From the NCBI GenBank assembly GCA_964539825.1, contig CAZIKF010000020.1, positions 1-64,000 on the forward strand: a DNA stretch of 64,000 bases, in the 5' to 3' direction. Position numbers and translations under genes: made by a program. Origin of the DNA: CAZIKF01 sp964539825 (GTDB taxonomy: Bacteria > Muiribacteriota > UBA6191). Below are positions 18,244-27,048 of this stretch, in pieces; the stretch's first letter is position 1, and each line of letters starts with the position of its first letter. The notes under the pieces were generated by a model. It worked only from the letters and a program-made list of their open reading frames with translations, had not been told where the DNA came from and made no database searches.

Positions 18244-18665
18244 ATCAGCGGGGCTTCAGTCTCCTTGAACTTGCCATTTCTCTTCTGATCATCTCCGCTG
18301 GCATTGTAACCATTCTACCCAACCTGTCCCAGGGAGCCAGAATGAGTGCCCAGGCCCGGGGAATGGTAACGGCCGTTCAGCTTGCAAGAAATCTAATGAA
18401 TGAACTTCAGCTGGAGAAAAAGGTAAAGGAAGATAAGGGGGATGGAACCTTTGACGATTTCGAAGAGTACAGCTACAAATATGAGATTGAGCCTGTCAAG
18501 CTTGAAGAAATTCTTGTGGATGTGAACAACGAAGATAATAGCAAATCACTAAAGGGGGATCTGGTTGTAAAGCGTTTGTATAAGGTGTGGGTTAGTGTTC
18601 ATTGGAGTGCTGGAATCCAAGAACATTCCTACGAGGCGCATTCTTTTTTATATGGGCAAAAATAA
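18240..18665 (+). CDS. gspI: Minor pseudopilin, GspI-like
   Basis: The short leader MNQRG ends at the prepilin peptidase site, followed by FSLLELAISLLII with Glu at position +5, the hydrophobic helix that packs in the pseudopilus. A 100-residue globular domain follows. The start is the ATG overlapping the gspF stop, which gives the correct leader length; upstream in-frame starts would bury it. Placement before gspJ and the size (141 residues) support GspI; GspH is the alternative. Confidence 0.8.
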   Translation: MNQRGFSLLELAISLLIISAGIVTILPNLSQGARMSAQARGMVTAVQLARNLMNELQLEKKVKEDKGDGTFDDFEEYSYKYEIEPVKLEEILVDVNNEDNSKSLKGDLVVKRLYKVWVSVHWSAGIQEHSYEAHSFLYGQK

Positions 18666-19368
18666 ACTTTCATACGGACTCAGGGGATTCACTCTCATTG
18701 AGATTATGTTTGCGCTATCTGTGTTCGCTGTGATGATGACAATGCTGTATAACGCTCTGGCCGTGACCATCCGAGGTGTTAAGGTCATCGATAGAGCCTT
18801 TATCACTCCACGCAGAGCGCTAGCACTTTCAAGAATGTTTGAAAGAGAACTTACGGGGATCTACCTGCCGGAAGAAATTAAACCCGCCGCACCAAAAAAG
18901 GGTGATGAAAAGAAGCCAAAAATTCGCAGACTCAAAGAGAGAATGGTCTTTGGGTTAGTAGGTAAGAGTAAAGAGATTCATTTTACAGCGCTAGTCCCCT
19001 TTAATACGCAGGATGAACCCCCAATTGGGGACATTTTAGAAATTGGATACGAATTTGATAGCGGAGAGAAACGTATCAAGAAACGCTATGATCCCATCCC
19101 GGATGAAAAGATCGATAAGGGGGGAGAGGAAACTACCCTGGAACTTCCAGTGAGTTCGCTTAAATTCGAGTATTTCGATAAGAAATGGAAAGATAGCTGG
19201 GATAGCCGTAAGACCAAAAAGCTGCCCACCGGAATTCGGGTGACCATTGAGATAGAGCTAGATGAAAAGGAGCTTGAAATGGTTTCGGAGGAGGCCGAGG
19301 AAAATCTCATCACCAAACATCAGGTTGTGGTGCTTCTCCCCAATGCGGTTGATAACAAAATCTTCTAG
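18652..19368 (+). CDS. gspJ: Minor pseudopilin GspJ-like
   Basis: Leader MGKNKLSYGLRG with the cleavage site before FTLIEIMFALSVFAVMM (Glu +5), then a larger C-terminal domain of about 200 residues, the usual size for GspJ. It overlaps the end of gspI by 14 bases. In the minor-pseudopilin tip complex GspJ contacts GspI and GspK. An internal Lys/Pro-rich loop (near residue 85) is longer than in enterobacterial relatives. Confidence 0.82.
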   Translation: MGKNKLSYGLRGFTLIEIMFALSVFAVMMTMLYNALAVTIRGVKVIDRAFITPRRALALSRMFERELTGIYLPEEIKPAAPKKGDEKKPKIRRLKERMVFGLVGKSKEIHFTALVPFNTQDEPPIGDILEIGYEFDSGEKRIKKRYDPIPDEKIDKGGEETTLELPVSSLKFEYFDKKWKDSWDSRKTKKLPTGIRVTIEIELDEKELEMVSEEAEENLITKHQVVVLLPNAVDNKIF

Positions 19369-19369
19369 T

Positions 19370-20419
19370 ATGATTACTTTTCAGAAGAAATCACGATTCT
19401 ATTCCAGGAAGGGTTTTGGTCTGTTGTTCAGCCTACTCCTTCTGACAATCTTAGCCGGCTTCGCGTCCATTGCATTTCGCCGATCTCAATTTCAGTTTTT
19501 TCAGGCGGCTAGCTATGCCCAGCATATGCAGGCTTTGACTCTGGCTAAAGCAGGAGTGAATATTTCCCGTGCAGGTTTGTTGATGGATACCAATAAAACG
19601 GATGATTTGGAAGAGGATTGGCATTTATTATCCATGGCTTCACAGATGAGCCCCATCCCACTGGGTAACGGGGCGATTTCTATAGAAATTCTTGATGAAG
19701 AAAGAAAGAGAAATCTCAATACCATGGGAGAGGAGGAGCTTAAGGAGTACTTTGAGATACTTGGATTACGGAGGGTTCGAAAGGGAGATATTACCGGGTT
19801 AGATATCGTTGAGGAGCAAATACACGAAGAGTTAGCCGAAGCATACCTGGATTGGATTGATGATGATGACCAGGAACGCCCACAGGGGGCGGAAAGCCGC
19901 TGGTATCGACACCAGGATTTCAAATACATTCCTCACAATAATCGCATAGCCACCCTGGCCGAACTTTTGTGGATAAAGGGTTTTACAAGGGAAATGCTCC
20001 TGGGAGAAAAGGGAAACCCCAGGCTTCTGGATCAGGTCACTCTCTATGGTGGTAATAAAATCAATGTCAATACTGCTTCAAGAGAAACTCTGGTATTACT
20101 GGTTGCCCAGCAGGAACCCTACATCGCCGACTCGGTGGCAGATGCCCTGATCGAATACCGTCCTTACGCAACGGAAGCACAGGCTCAGCAGGTCATGAGA
20201 GGTTATGGCCTGAGAGACGATCTCACTAAAAAAGTAGCAGTTTCCAGTCGTTATTTTCGAATTGTTTCCACAGGAATTGTAGGAAACACTCGAAGTGTGG
20301 TTGAGGCGGTTGTTAAGAGAACGGCCAAATCATGCGATATTCTACTGTGGAAGGAGATGCCCGAGGTTCAACGATCCAGGCGGGCAGCTATAAAGGAAGA
20401 AGGCGAAGACGATGGGTAG
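19370..20419 (+). CDS. gspK: Type II secretion minor pseudopilin GspK
   Basis: The start at ATG 19370 gives leader MITFQKKSRFYSRKG and the cleavage site before FGLLFSLLLLTILAGFAS. It lacks Glu at +5, as GspK normally does. The large C-terminal region includes INVNTASRETL, a helix-hairpin-helix-like segment typical of GspK. At 349 residues it is the largest pseudopilin here, as expected for the tip protein. It overlaps gspL by eight bases. Confidence 0.9.
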   Translation: MITFQKKSRFYSRKGFGLLFSLLLLTILAGFASIAFRRSQFQFFQAASYAQHMQALTLAKAGVNISRAGLLMDTNKTDDLEEDWHLLSMASQMSPIPLGNGAISIEILDEERKRNLNTMGEEELKEYFEILGLRRVRKGDITGLDIVEEQIHEELAEAYLDWIDDDDQERPQGAESRWYRHQDFKYIPHNNRIATLAELLWIKGFTREMLLGEKGNPRLLDQVTLYGGNKINVNTASRETLVLLVAQQEPYIADSVADALIEYRPYATEAQAQQVMRGYGLRDDLTKKVAVSSRYFRIVSTGIVGNTRSVVEAVVKRTAKSCDILLWKEMPEVQRSRRAAIKEEGEDDG

Positions 20420-21971
20420 TGTTCTTGGACTAGACATAGGAACCAGCGCGATAAAAGCTGTGATCTTTGAGGAGTCGCTTAAGGGGGAGAAGGTCACAGC
20501 CTTCTATCACCTTCCCTATGCACAGCCGGACCGAGCCCACATATTGGAGGATTTTTTCTCGCTTCTCGATGAGGAAGGGAAGTCTTTTGATCGTGTAGCG
20601 GCATCCCTGAATGGTTATGAGGGCTCGATTCGAATTGTTGAACTGCCTTTTGAGGATAAGGCTAAAGTAGGTTCGGTTTTGCCCTTTGAATTGGAATCTG
20701 AATTCGCGGATGGGAGTGCGGATAAGGAGTTTTGGTTTCATGAAATTCCCAATCGCGATGGAGAGGAAAATCGAGCCTATCTCTGCCTGGCTGCTGCCAG
20801 GGAGCGTATTCACGAGGTGACGGATGAATACATTCGCTCCGGATTTCGTCCAAGAATTCTAGATTTTGAACCATTTGCTGACTTCAATTCCTTTTCCCAT
20901 TCTTCTGATGGAACCCCGGAGGGAATCTGTGTCCTTCTAGATATTGGCTCTCGCTCCACCAGTATTAACTTGATTCAGGATGGTTTACTGGTATTTACCA
21001 GGACGGTGTTTTTTGGTGGAAATGACTTTACCAGTGCAATTGCTGAAGAATTGAACATGAGCTTTGCAGACTCGGAAGAGCTCAAGTTTGAGTATGGACT
21101 CCACCAGGGCGATGAAGGCGACGCTAATCGAAAAGTAGATCAGGCTTTGCTGGCTTCTCTAAAGACTCTTTCCAAGGAAATCGACCTTACGCTGGGTGCT
21201 TATTGGAGTAGGATGGGTTCAATACCCATAAGCTCCGTAATGCTCTGTGGCGGCGGAAGTGCCCTTTCAGGCCTCAAAGAATATCTTGAGCGGGAATACG
21301 AAGTTACGGTTAAGGAAGTGAGCCCCTTCGCGGGTCTTCGTCTACAAATTCCAGTACCTGAATGTGCGCTCCTTTATTCGGTGGCTGCCGGGTTGGCCTT
21401 GCACGCTCTTGGTTTGGGGAAAATTCAGCATAATCTTTTACCAATGAGACCTCCTGTAGACACCTTTGTCCAAAAGAGACTGAGTTCCCATTGTACGGCT
21501 GTTTTTCTGCTGGCCCTGGTATGCTGCATTTGTATTGGCGGAGAAGTAGGACTTTCATACTGGATTTTTCAGGAGTTAGAGGAGCAGTATCATCAGGAAA
21601 CTCGCGCGATTCTGCAAAAACAGAAGGAAAACTTTAAAACTCTGGGAGCCCTTCAGAAGAAAATTCGGGAAAGAAAGAAACTGTTGGAAGAATTTTCCCG
21701 AGCTGAAAAGTCTCCAATTCATGTACTTAACTATCTTTCATCTCCAGAAGCGGCAGGTATCGAACTGACTCTCGATGAAGTGCACCTGGAAAACAAGGAC
21801 GCCGATACCAGGGTGATTTTGAGAGGGTCTGTCCCCTATGCGCCTGATATTCGCAGACTGGAAACTCTACTCCAATCAGTGCCCTATATTCGTAAGGTGA
21901 TTCTTGGTCCTGTGGAGCAGTCTCAGCTGAGTGGCAGGTACGAATTTAAGGAGATTGATCTCATCTTATGA
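20412..21971 (+). CDS. gspL: GspL with PilM-like actin fold
   Basis: The cytoplasmic part (about residues 1-340) is an actin-like fold starting VLGLDIGTSAIKAVIF, with a second nucleotide-type loop LLDIGSRSTSINLI and LCGGGSALSGL. This pattern is closer to PilM of type IV pili than to enterobacterial GspL. One membrane helix (about 357-378) leads to a periplasmic coiled coil and a ferredoxin-like domain (about 380-519), equivalent to PilN/GspL C-termini. It couples GspE to the inner membrane. The next gene overlaps by four bases. Confidence 0.88.
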   Translation: MGSVLGLDIGTSAIKAVIFEESLKGEKVTAFYHLPYAQPDRAHILEDFFSLLDEEGKSFDRVAASLNGYEGSIRIVELPFEDKAKVGSVLPFELESEFADGSADKEFWFHEIPNRDGEENRAYLCLAAARERIHEVTDEYIRSGFRPRILDFEPFADFNSFSHSSDGTPEGICVLLDIGSRSTSINLIQDGLLVFTRTVFFGGNDFTSAIAEELNMSFADSEELKFEYGLHQGDEGDANRKVDQALLASLKTLSKEIDLTLGAYWSRMGSIPISSVMLCGGGSALSGLKEYLEREYEVTVKEVSPFAGLRLQIPVPECALLYSVAAGLALHALGLGKIQHNLLPMRPPVDTFVQKRLSSHCTAVFLLALVCCICIGGEVGLSYWIFQELEEQYHQETRAILQKQKENFKTLGALQKKIRERKKLLEEFSRAEKSPIHVLNYLSSPEAAGIELTLDEVHLENKDADTRVILRGSVPYAPDIRRLETLLQSVPYIRKVILGPVEQSQLSGRYEFKEIDLIL

Positions 21972-22480
21972 AGAAGCTCTTCCCCTCTGGATATCTATTA
22001 GTTTCTATGGTTTTGCTCAGTCTGGCATTGATCCTTGGTTACCTCGGTTTTCTGGGGCTTGACTGGTCCCATCATTTTCAATCTAAGCTGGAACAAATTC
22101 GAAGAGACATCCAGGTGGCGCGCACCCTCGTGGGTGAGGAAAGAAAGGATACCTACACAGACCTTCTGAGCCTCTTGTCAAAATATTGCCGGGATTCTGG
22201 TGTACCCTTAAGAAACTGTCTCGTACAAACCCAGAAACCCGTGTCCAGGGAGGAACATATTTCTCGAAAATATGTGGTCACCATGGAACCGGTACTGATG
22301 GACAAAGTACTGGATTATTATCAAAAACTAGATGGTCTTCCTGATAATGTTCGAGTGATCCAGTCAACCTTGAAGAGAGTTCAGCAAAAAGCGCGAAAAG
22401 GAAAACAGACGCAGCCCCACTTGCTGCTTAGAGTGGAGATGAACGAAATCAAATTTACCAGCACCGACTCAAGTACCTAG
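21968..22480 (+). CDS. gspM: GspM/PilO-like inner-membrane protein
   Basis: Short cytoplasmic start, one membrane segment (about residues 8-32), then a periplasmic helical hairpin and small domain, 170 residues in all. Sequence identity to GspM could not be judged by eye; the assignment rests on size, topology, ATGA coupling to gspL and position at the end of the operon. Its partner in known systems is GspL. Confidence 0.75.
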   Translation: MKKLFPSGYLLVSMVLLSLALILGYLGFLGLDWSHHFQSKLEQIRRDIQVARTLVGEERKDTYTDLLSLLSKYCRDSGVPLRNCLVQTQKPVSREEHISRKYVVTMEPVLMDKVLDYYQKLDGLPDNVRVIQSTLKRVQQKARKGKQTQPHLLLRVEMNEIKFTSTDSST

Positions 22481-22689
22481 AAACGTTTACTGTTTGCCCT
22501 TTAGGGTAAGTTGGGCTGAAAACTTCTGATCGCTACGGTATACTAAAGATTGGAGACCGTATTGAATTTTACGGTTTTATCCTTGGATTCCGGCTCGTTT
22601 TGGTCGAGGAAAGATGGTGTGGTCTGTCCTCTGGTCGGAACCCTGGATTTGATCAGGCAGAATTGCCCTTTTCCTCGCAGGAGGTTGAA

Positions 22690-23331
22690 ATGAAACGCTG
22701 GTGTGTGATTCCTGGACCCCGAAGGGGTTTTACTCTGATCGAGCTCTTGATCGTAATCTCGATCCTCGTTATTTTATCCGTTGCTGTAGCCATGAACTTC
22801 ATTGGTTTTGACTACGATGCTCGTCATTCCGCAACTAAAGCTAATCTTTCGGCGATTCGCTCAGCCATAGGCTTGTTTCGTTCAAGGCATTCAGCCTTCC
22901 CCAAGCCCTCTGTTTCCGGTGGACGTAAAGCCACGCAAAATACGGAGAATACTCTTGAGGCTATTTTGACAAACACCAATGACTTTGGAGATGGATCCGA
23001 ATATATTCGTGGAAATATTTCTGGAGAGCTAGTTTCCAATGCCCAGGAAACTTCCTATGTCTGCATTATCACAGATACCGCAGAGTACTATTCCAACCAG
23101 TCTGACTACAGTGGGTGTGAAAACCCCTCAGGTGAGGACACAACCCCAACCGGTAACGGTGGTGGATTTGTGTATTGTCCTACCAACGGGAACATTCGAC
23201 TGAATTTTACTGTAAACGGGGATGATCTGCGCAAAGAGGATCAATCTCCCATTCAAACCCTGGTAGACGACTGGGCGAATTGGGCAGCGCAACACGAAGA
23301 GCTAGATCAGGATTGGCCCGTTAGATGGTGA
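22690..23331 (+). CDS. Type II secretion pseudopilin (GspG/GspH-like) in its own unit
   Basis: The start at ATG 22690 follows a GCAGGAGG ribosome-binding site. Leader MKRWCVIPGPRRG is followed by FTLIELLIVISILVILSVAV with Glu +5. The mature domain (about 200 residues) contains Cys pairs and Gly/Thr/Asn-rich loops with acidic residues near the end, which could bind calcium as in GspG. The 209-base space before it contains a TATACT box (22539-22544), so it may have its own promoter. No gspG lies between gspF and gspI, so this is the best candidate for the major pseudopilin, but its length is larger than usual and GspH is possible. Confidence 0.8.
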   Translation: MKRWCVIPGPRRGFTLIELLIVISILVILSVAVAMNFIGFDYDARHSATKANLSAIRSAIGLFRSRHSAFPKPSVSGGRKATQNTENTLEAILTNTNDFGDGSEYIRGNISGELVSNAQETSYVCIITDTAEYYSNQSDYSGCENPSGEDTTPTGNGGGFVYCPTNGNIRLNFTVNGDDLRKEDQSPIQTLVDDWANWAAQHEELDQDWPVRW

Positions 23332-23452
23332 GAGAACCACTTCTCGAAACCTCTACACGGACAACATTCCTCCCAAATTCGATTCTCTCCCCATCCTTTT
23401 GCTACTCAAAATCTTTTGGATTTATCGTCAGGTAATTACTGTTGGAGTTACT

Positions 23453-24544
23453 ATGATCAACTTTAAGAAAATAGCTCAGGTACTGGTGGAGAGACAACTT
23501 CGAATCAGGAAAGGGGAAGTTGTCCAAATCAATGGTGGATTACATAACATCGACTTTATTGAAGAAATAGCAGTCGCTGTCCGGAAGCAGGGCGGTTTCC
23601 CGATGATCAATATCGCCTGGGAAAGTTTGTCTTTCAGGTCAACGAATGAAATTGATGACGAATACTTAAAAATACCCCCGAACCATCTTGCTCAGATTGA
23701 ATCTTTGGTGGATTGTACAATCAGCGTATCACCCTTTAAGGATCCAGCGTATTTCAGGAGTATTGACACAAGGAAAAGCATCCTTAAAACAGAGGCTGGC
23801 AAGATTGTACAGGAGGCCAGTATCAAAAAAAATTCAAGGCGGATTGGGATCGGCTTTCCCACTCCGGAACAAGCCAAAAACTACAATGTTGATTTTAATA
23901 GCTATTCGAGGCTTTTCTGGGAAGCTGTCACTGCTGATCTGGATGAGATCTATTCGTTATGTCAAAAGCTCAGGGAGAGGTTATCAACGGGTGAGCGGAT
24001 AAGAATTATTTCTCCTCATGGTGATGAACTTAATTTTTCGATAAAAGGCCGCCGCATAAATATGGACGATGGTGTGATCAGCGATGAAGACCTCAGAACC
24101 GGGGATATTACAGCGAATTTACCTTTTGGCGAGGTCTATATAGCCCCAATTGAAGAAAGCGTAGAGGGTTCGTCCACATATCCTGTTGTTTTTCATCAAG
24201 GTCAGAGAATTGAAAACCTGAGAATTGTTTTTGAGGGCGGCAGAATGGTTAGTTCTTCCGCGGAAAAAAACCATGAGGTTTTCCTAGAAGCTATGGTACC
24301 TCACAGTGGTGATAAGACCCTCCTGGGTGAATTTGGGATCGGAACCAATCACAGGGTCAATGAACCAATGGGTGATAACTTATTGGATGAAAAGACTTTC
24401 GGGTCCATTCATCTCGCTCTGGGTGAAAACAGAAGCTACGGCGGAAATAATTCGTCTTCATTGCATTGGGATATGATCATGCTTTCCCCAAGCGTCTATA
24501 TAAATGACGAAATTTTTCTGCAAAATGGAAAATATATTCTATAG
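23453..24544 (+). CDS. M29-family metallo-aminopeptidase
   Basis: Cytoplasmic leucyl-type aminopeptidase of the AmpS/AmpT family. Metal-ligand segments are visible: LPFGEVYIAP, GEFGIGTN, GSIHLALG, and SLHWDMIM at the end. The N-terminal domain (about residues 1-130) is the accessory domain of this family. Length 363 is slightly short of the usual 370-410. The start is ATG 23453, preceded by GTTGGAGTTACT; an upstream TTG would add an unlikely hydrophobic leader. It lies between the pseudopilin and the nrd genes and probably recycles peptides. Confidence 0.9.
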   Translation: MINFKKIAQVLVERQLRIRKGEVVQINGGLHNIDFIEEIAVAVRKQGGFPMINIAWESLSFRSTNEIDDEYLKIPPNHLAQIESLVDCTISVSPFKDPAYFRSIDTRKSILKTEAGKIVQEASIKKNSRRIGIGFPTPEQAKNYNVDFNSYSRLFWEAVTADLDEIYSLCQKLRERLSTGERIRIISPHGDELNFSIKGRRINMDDGVISDEDLRTGDITANLPFGEVYIAPIEESVEGSSTYPVVFHQGQRIENLRIVFEGGRMVSSSAEKNHEVFLEAMVPHSGDKTLLGEFGIGTNHRVNEPMGDNLLDEKTFGSIHLALGENRSYGGNNSSSLHWDMIMLSPSVYINDEIFLQNGKYIL

Positions 24545-24571
24545 CCCCTCTATTTTGACATCCCACCAATA

Positions 24572-24612
24572 GTCATACAAAAAGTAGACGAAAAATCTAT
24601 TTTTTGTATGAC
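24572..24612. promoter_or_regulatory. Near-perfect 17-bp inverted repeat in the nrd upstream region
   Basis: GTCATACAAAAA-G-TAGA and its complement TCTA-T-TTTTTGTATGAC pair over 16 of 17 positions around a seven-base loop. No T run follows on the plus strand beyond the arm itself. It may terminate the aminopeptidase transcript or be an operator for the nrd operon. Confidence 0.5.
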
Positions 24613-24680
24613 CATGCCCGTAACGACTTTAAAACACGGGGGACCTAATGGTGGCGCGGTTTTTGAGAAATTATTTTGGA

Positions 24681-24723
24681 TACAAAATGCTTGTGTAATT
24701 TGGGTTTTTTGTACTAAATTTAG
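24681..24723. promoter_or_regulatory. Candidate tandem NrdR-type operators before nrdA
   Basis: TACAAAATGCTTGTGTA (24681-24697) is an imperfect palindrome resembling the ACAC-AT-rich-TTGT style of NrdR boxes. CTAAATTTAG (24714-24723) is a perfect palindrome about 30 bases further, near the spacing of paired NrdR boxes. A TTGTGT / TACTAA promoter-like pair overlaps them. The match is by eye and weak in the second box. Confidence 0.35.
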
Positions 24724-24813
24724 GACGAGCAAGTTGTAATTCCCCCATGTCCTTTTCCAGTTGTTTTGGACGCGTTTGAATTGGGGGAATTTCTGTCGCT
24801 GAGGAGTTTGCAG

Positions 24814-27048
24814 ATGAGCATACCTGTGGTAAAGCGGGACGGGTCTGTGGTGCCCATCGATGTCTTCAAAATCAAGAAAGTAATCGCCTTCGCCTGCGAG
24901 AACTGGGAGGGTTGTGATCCTCTTGAGTTGGAAATGGATGCCCATGTCCAATTCCGGGGGCACATCAAAACCGAAGATATACAAAAGATGGTGATTCAGA
25001 CCGCTGTTGAAAAGATCTCTCCTGAGAATCCCCAGTGGGAATTCGTAGCTGGGAAGCTGTATCTCTACGACATTTACAAGAAGGTATGTCTTCACCGTAA
25101 TCTTGAAAAGAGACCCTATACACGTTTTTATGAGTTTTTGGAGAGTGCCACGGAAAAAGGATTGTATACGCCCATTGTTCTGGAAACCTACTCCCGCAAA
25201 GAAATTGAAGAACTGGCTTCCTATATTGTGCCTGAGCGTGACTACCAGTTTAAGTATGTGGGCATAAAGACACTCTCCGACCGTTATCTCATTAAGGATG
25301 TGGATGGCAAGTTGCTGGAGCTGCCTCAAGAAGCCTTCATGGGTATCGCTATGTTTTTAGCTTCGAAGGAAAAGGACCGCCTGCATTGGGCTCGTAGTTT
25401 CTATGATGTTATTTCCAAGTTCGAAGTAATTCCGGCAACGCCTACCCTCTCCAATGCTCGTAAACCCCTGCATCAATTATCAAGCTGTTTTGTTGGTACC
25501 GTAGACGATAGCCTTGATTCCATTTTTGACTTTGTGACTACCTTTGCCCAGCTCAGTAAGTACGGTGGGGGTGTTGGTGCTGACATCAGTCGAATTCGAG
25601 CCCAGGGTTCAGAAATAAGAGGCTTCAAGAATGTGGCTGGTGGGGTCATACCATGGGTGCGAATTCTAAATGATACGGCCGTGGCAGTGGACCAATTGGG
25701 AATTAGAAAGGGAGCACTTTCACTCACACTGAATGTGTATCACAACGATATTTATGATTTTCTAAATCTTAAAACCACCAGTGGTGATGATCGCCGAAAA
25801 GCCCATGATATTTATCCCGCGATAGGGATTCCGGATAATTTTATGAGAGCTGTTCAGGAACGCTCCGACTACTTCCTGTTCGATCCTCACCTGGTGCGGA
25901 AGCACCTGGGCTTTGAAATTTCTGACTTTTATGGAGAGGAGTTTGAACGACGATTTGCCATGGTGCTTGAATGTGCACAAATCCCCAAGACAAAGGTGCC
26001 TGCCATTCAGATCATGAAGCTGATCCTGAAGTCCAGTTTTGAAACAGGACTACCCTACCTTTTCTTTCGGGATGCCGCTAACAGGGGAAATCCAAATAAA
26101 CATGCGGGTGTAATTCGTTCCACGAATCTTTGCACGGAAATCATGCAGAATATGAGCTCCACTGAAATCACCGGCTCTAAGGTAGACGGTGACGGGAATG
26201 TGACTATCCATAAGCAGGCGGGTGATCTCGTAGTTTGTAATTTATCCTCCTTAAATTTGATCAAGGTTCATGAGGAGGAAGATCTAAAACGTGTTTTGGA
26301 TGTGCAGGTCCGTATGCTGGATAACGTGATAGATCTTAACTTTTACCCGGTCAGAGAAGCTGAATACACCAATAGAAAGTATCGCGCCATTGGAATCGGC
26401 ACCATGAACTACCATGGTCTATTGGCTTCCAAGGGTATCGTTTGGGAGAGTGAAGAGCACCTGGAGTACGTTGATAAACTCTATGAAAAGATTGCTTATT
26501 ATGCCATAGACGCAAGTTCGAGATTGGCAAAAGAAAAGGGTTCTTATTCCCATTTCGAAGGGTCAGATTGGCAGAAGGGCGAATTCTTCGAAGGTAGGGA
26601 ACTGGGAGAGAGAAGTGACTGGAATGGACTCAAAAACAGGGTGCGCTCAGACGGGCTTCGCAATGGTTATCTTCTCGCGGTAGCTCCGACTGGCAGCATT
26701 TCTCTCATCGCGGGCGCAACCGCCGGAATTGATCCCATTTTTTCTAAGATAGAGCGCACCGAAAAAAAGGATGGGGTGATAGTCGCCGCTGTCCCTCAAC
26801 TGGATGACTCTACCTATTGGATTTATAAAGAAGCTCATAAAATTGATCAAAACTGGGTGGTCAAGGCAGCGGGAGTACGACAGAAATGGCTAGATCAAGC
26901 CCAGTCTCTTAACCTTTTTGTAACCAGTGATGCCAAGGCGATAGATTTGCTGAGTTATTACACGAATGCCTGGAAAGAAGGATGTAAATCGGTATATTAC
27001 ATGCGTTCCAAGGCAGTAGAAGTGGAGGAATGTGAATCATGTCAGTAA
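24814..27048 (+). CDS. nrdA: Class I ribonucleotide reductase large subunit
   Basis: Reduces ribonucleoside diphosphates to deoxyribonucleotides. The N-terminal ATP-cone (about residues 3-90, KRDGSVVPIDVFKI) senses dATP/ATP. Active-site elements: SSCFVGTVDDS (first redox Cys), NLCTEIMQN (Asn, thiyl-radical Cys and Glu), VVCNLSSLN (second redox Cys), the VYYMR Tyr pair for radical transfer, and a C-terminal CESCQ shuttle. All required residues are present. The start is ATG 24814, ten bases after GAGGAG, in agreement with the ATP-cone boundary. It overlaps nrdB by ten bases. Palindromes upstream suggest dedicated repression. Confidence 0.96.
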   Translation: MSIPVVKRDGSVVPIDVFKIKKVIAFACENWEGCDPLELEMDAHVQFRGHIKTEDIQKMVIQTAVEKISPENPQWEFVAGKLYLYDIYKKVCLHRNLEKRPYTRFYEFLESATEKGLYTPIVLETYSRKEIEELASYIVPERDYQFKYVGIKTLSDRYLIKDVDGKLLELPQEAFMGIAMFLASKEKDRLHWARSFYDVISKFEVIPATPTLSNARKPLHQLSSCFVGTVDDSLDSIFDFVTTFAQLSKYGGGVGADISRIRAQGSEIRGFKNVAGGVIPWVRILNDTAVAVDQLGIRKGALSLTLNVYHNDIYDFLNLKTTSGDDRRKAHDIYPAIGIPDNFMRAVQERSDYFLFDPHLVRKHLGFEISDFYGEEFERRFAMVLECAQIPKTKVPAIQIMKLILKSSFETGLPYLFFRDAANRGNPNKHAGVIRSTNLCTEIMQNMSSTEITGSKVDGDGNVTIHKQAGDLVVCNLSSLNLIKVHEEEDLKRVLDVQVRMLDNVIDLNFYPVREAEYTNRKYRAIGIGTMNYHGLLASKGIVWESEEHLEYVDKLYEKIAYYAIDASSRLAKEKGSYSHFEGSDWQKGEFFEGRELGERSDWNGLKNRVRSDGLRNGYLLAVAPTGSISLIAGATAGIDPIFSKIERTEKKDGVIVAAVPQLDDSTYWIYKEAHKIDQNWVVKAAGVRQKWLDQAQSLNLFVTSDAKAIDLLSYYTNAWKEGCKSVYYMRSKAVEVEECESCQ

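Noticed and set aside
24550..25329. A 259-codon reverse-strand frame across the nrdA start
   Set aside because: It lies antisense to the well-supported N-terminal ATP-cone of nrdA and the upstream regulatory region, has no signature and no ribosome-binding site.
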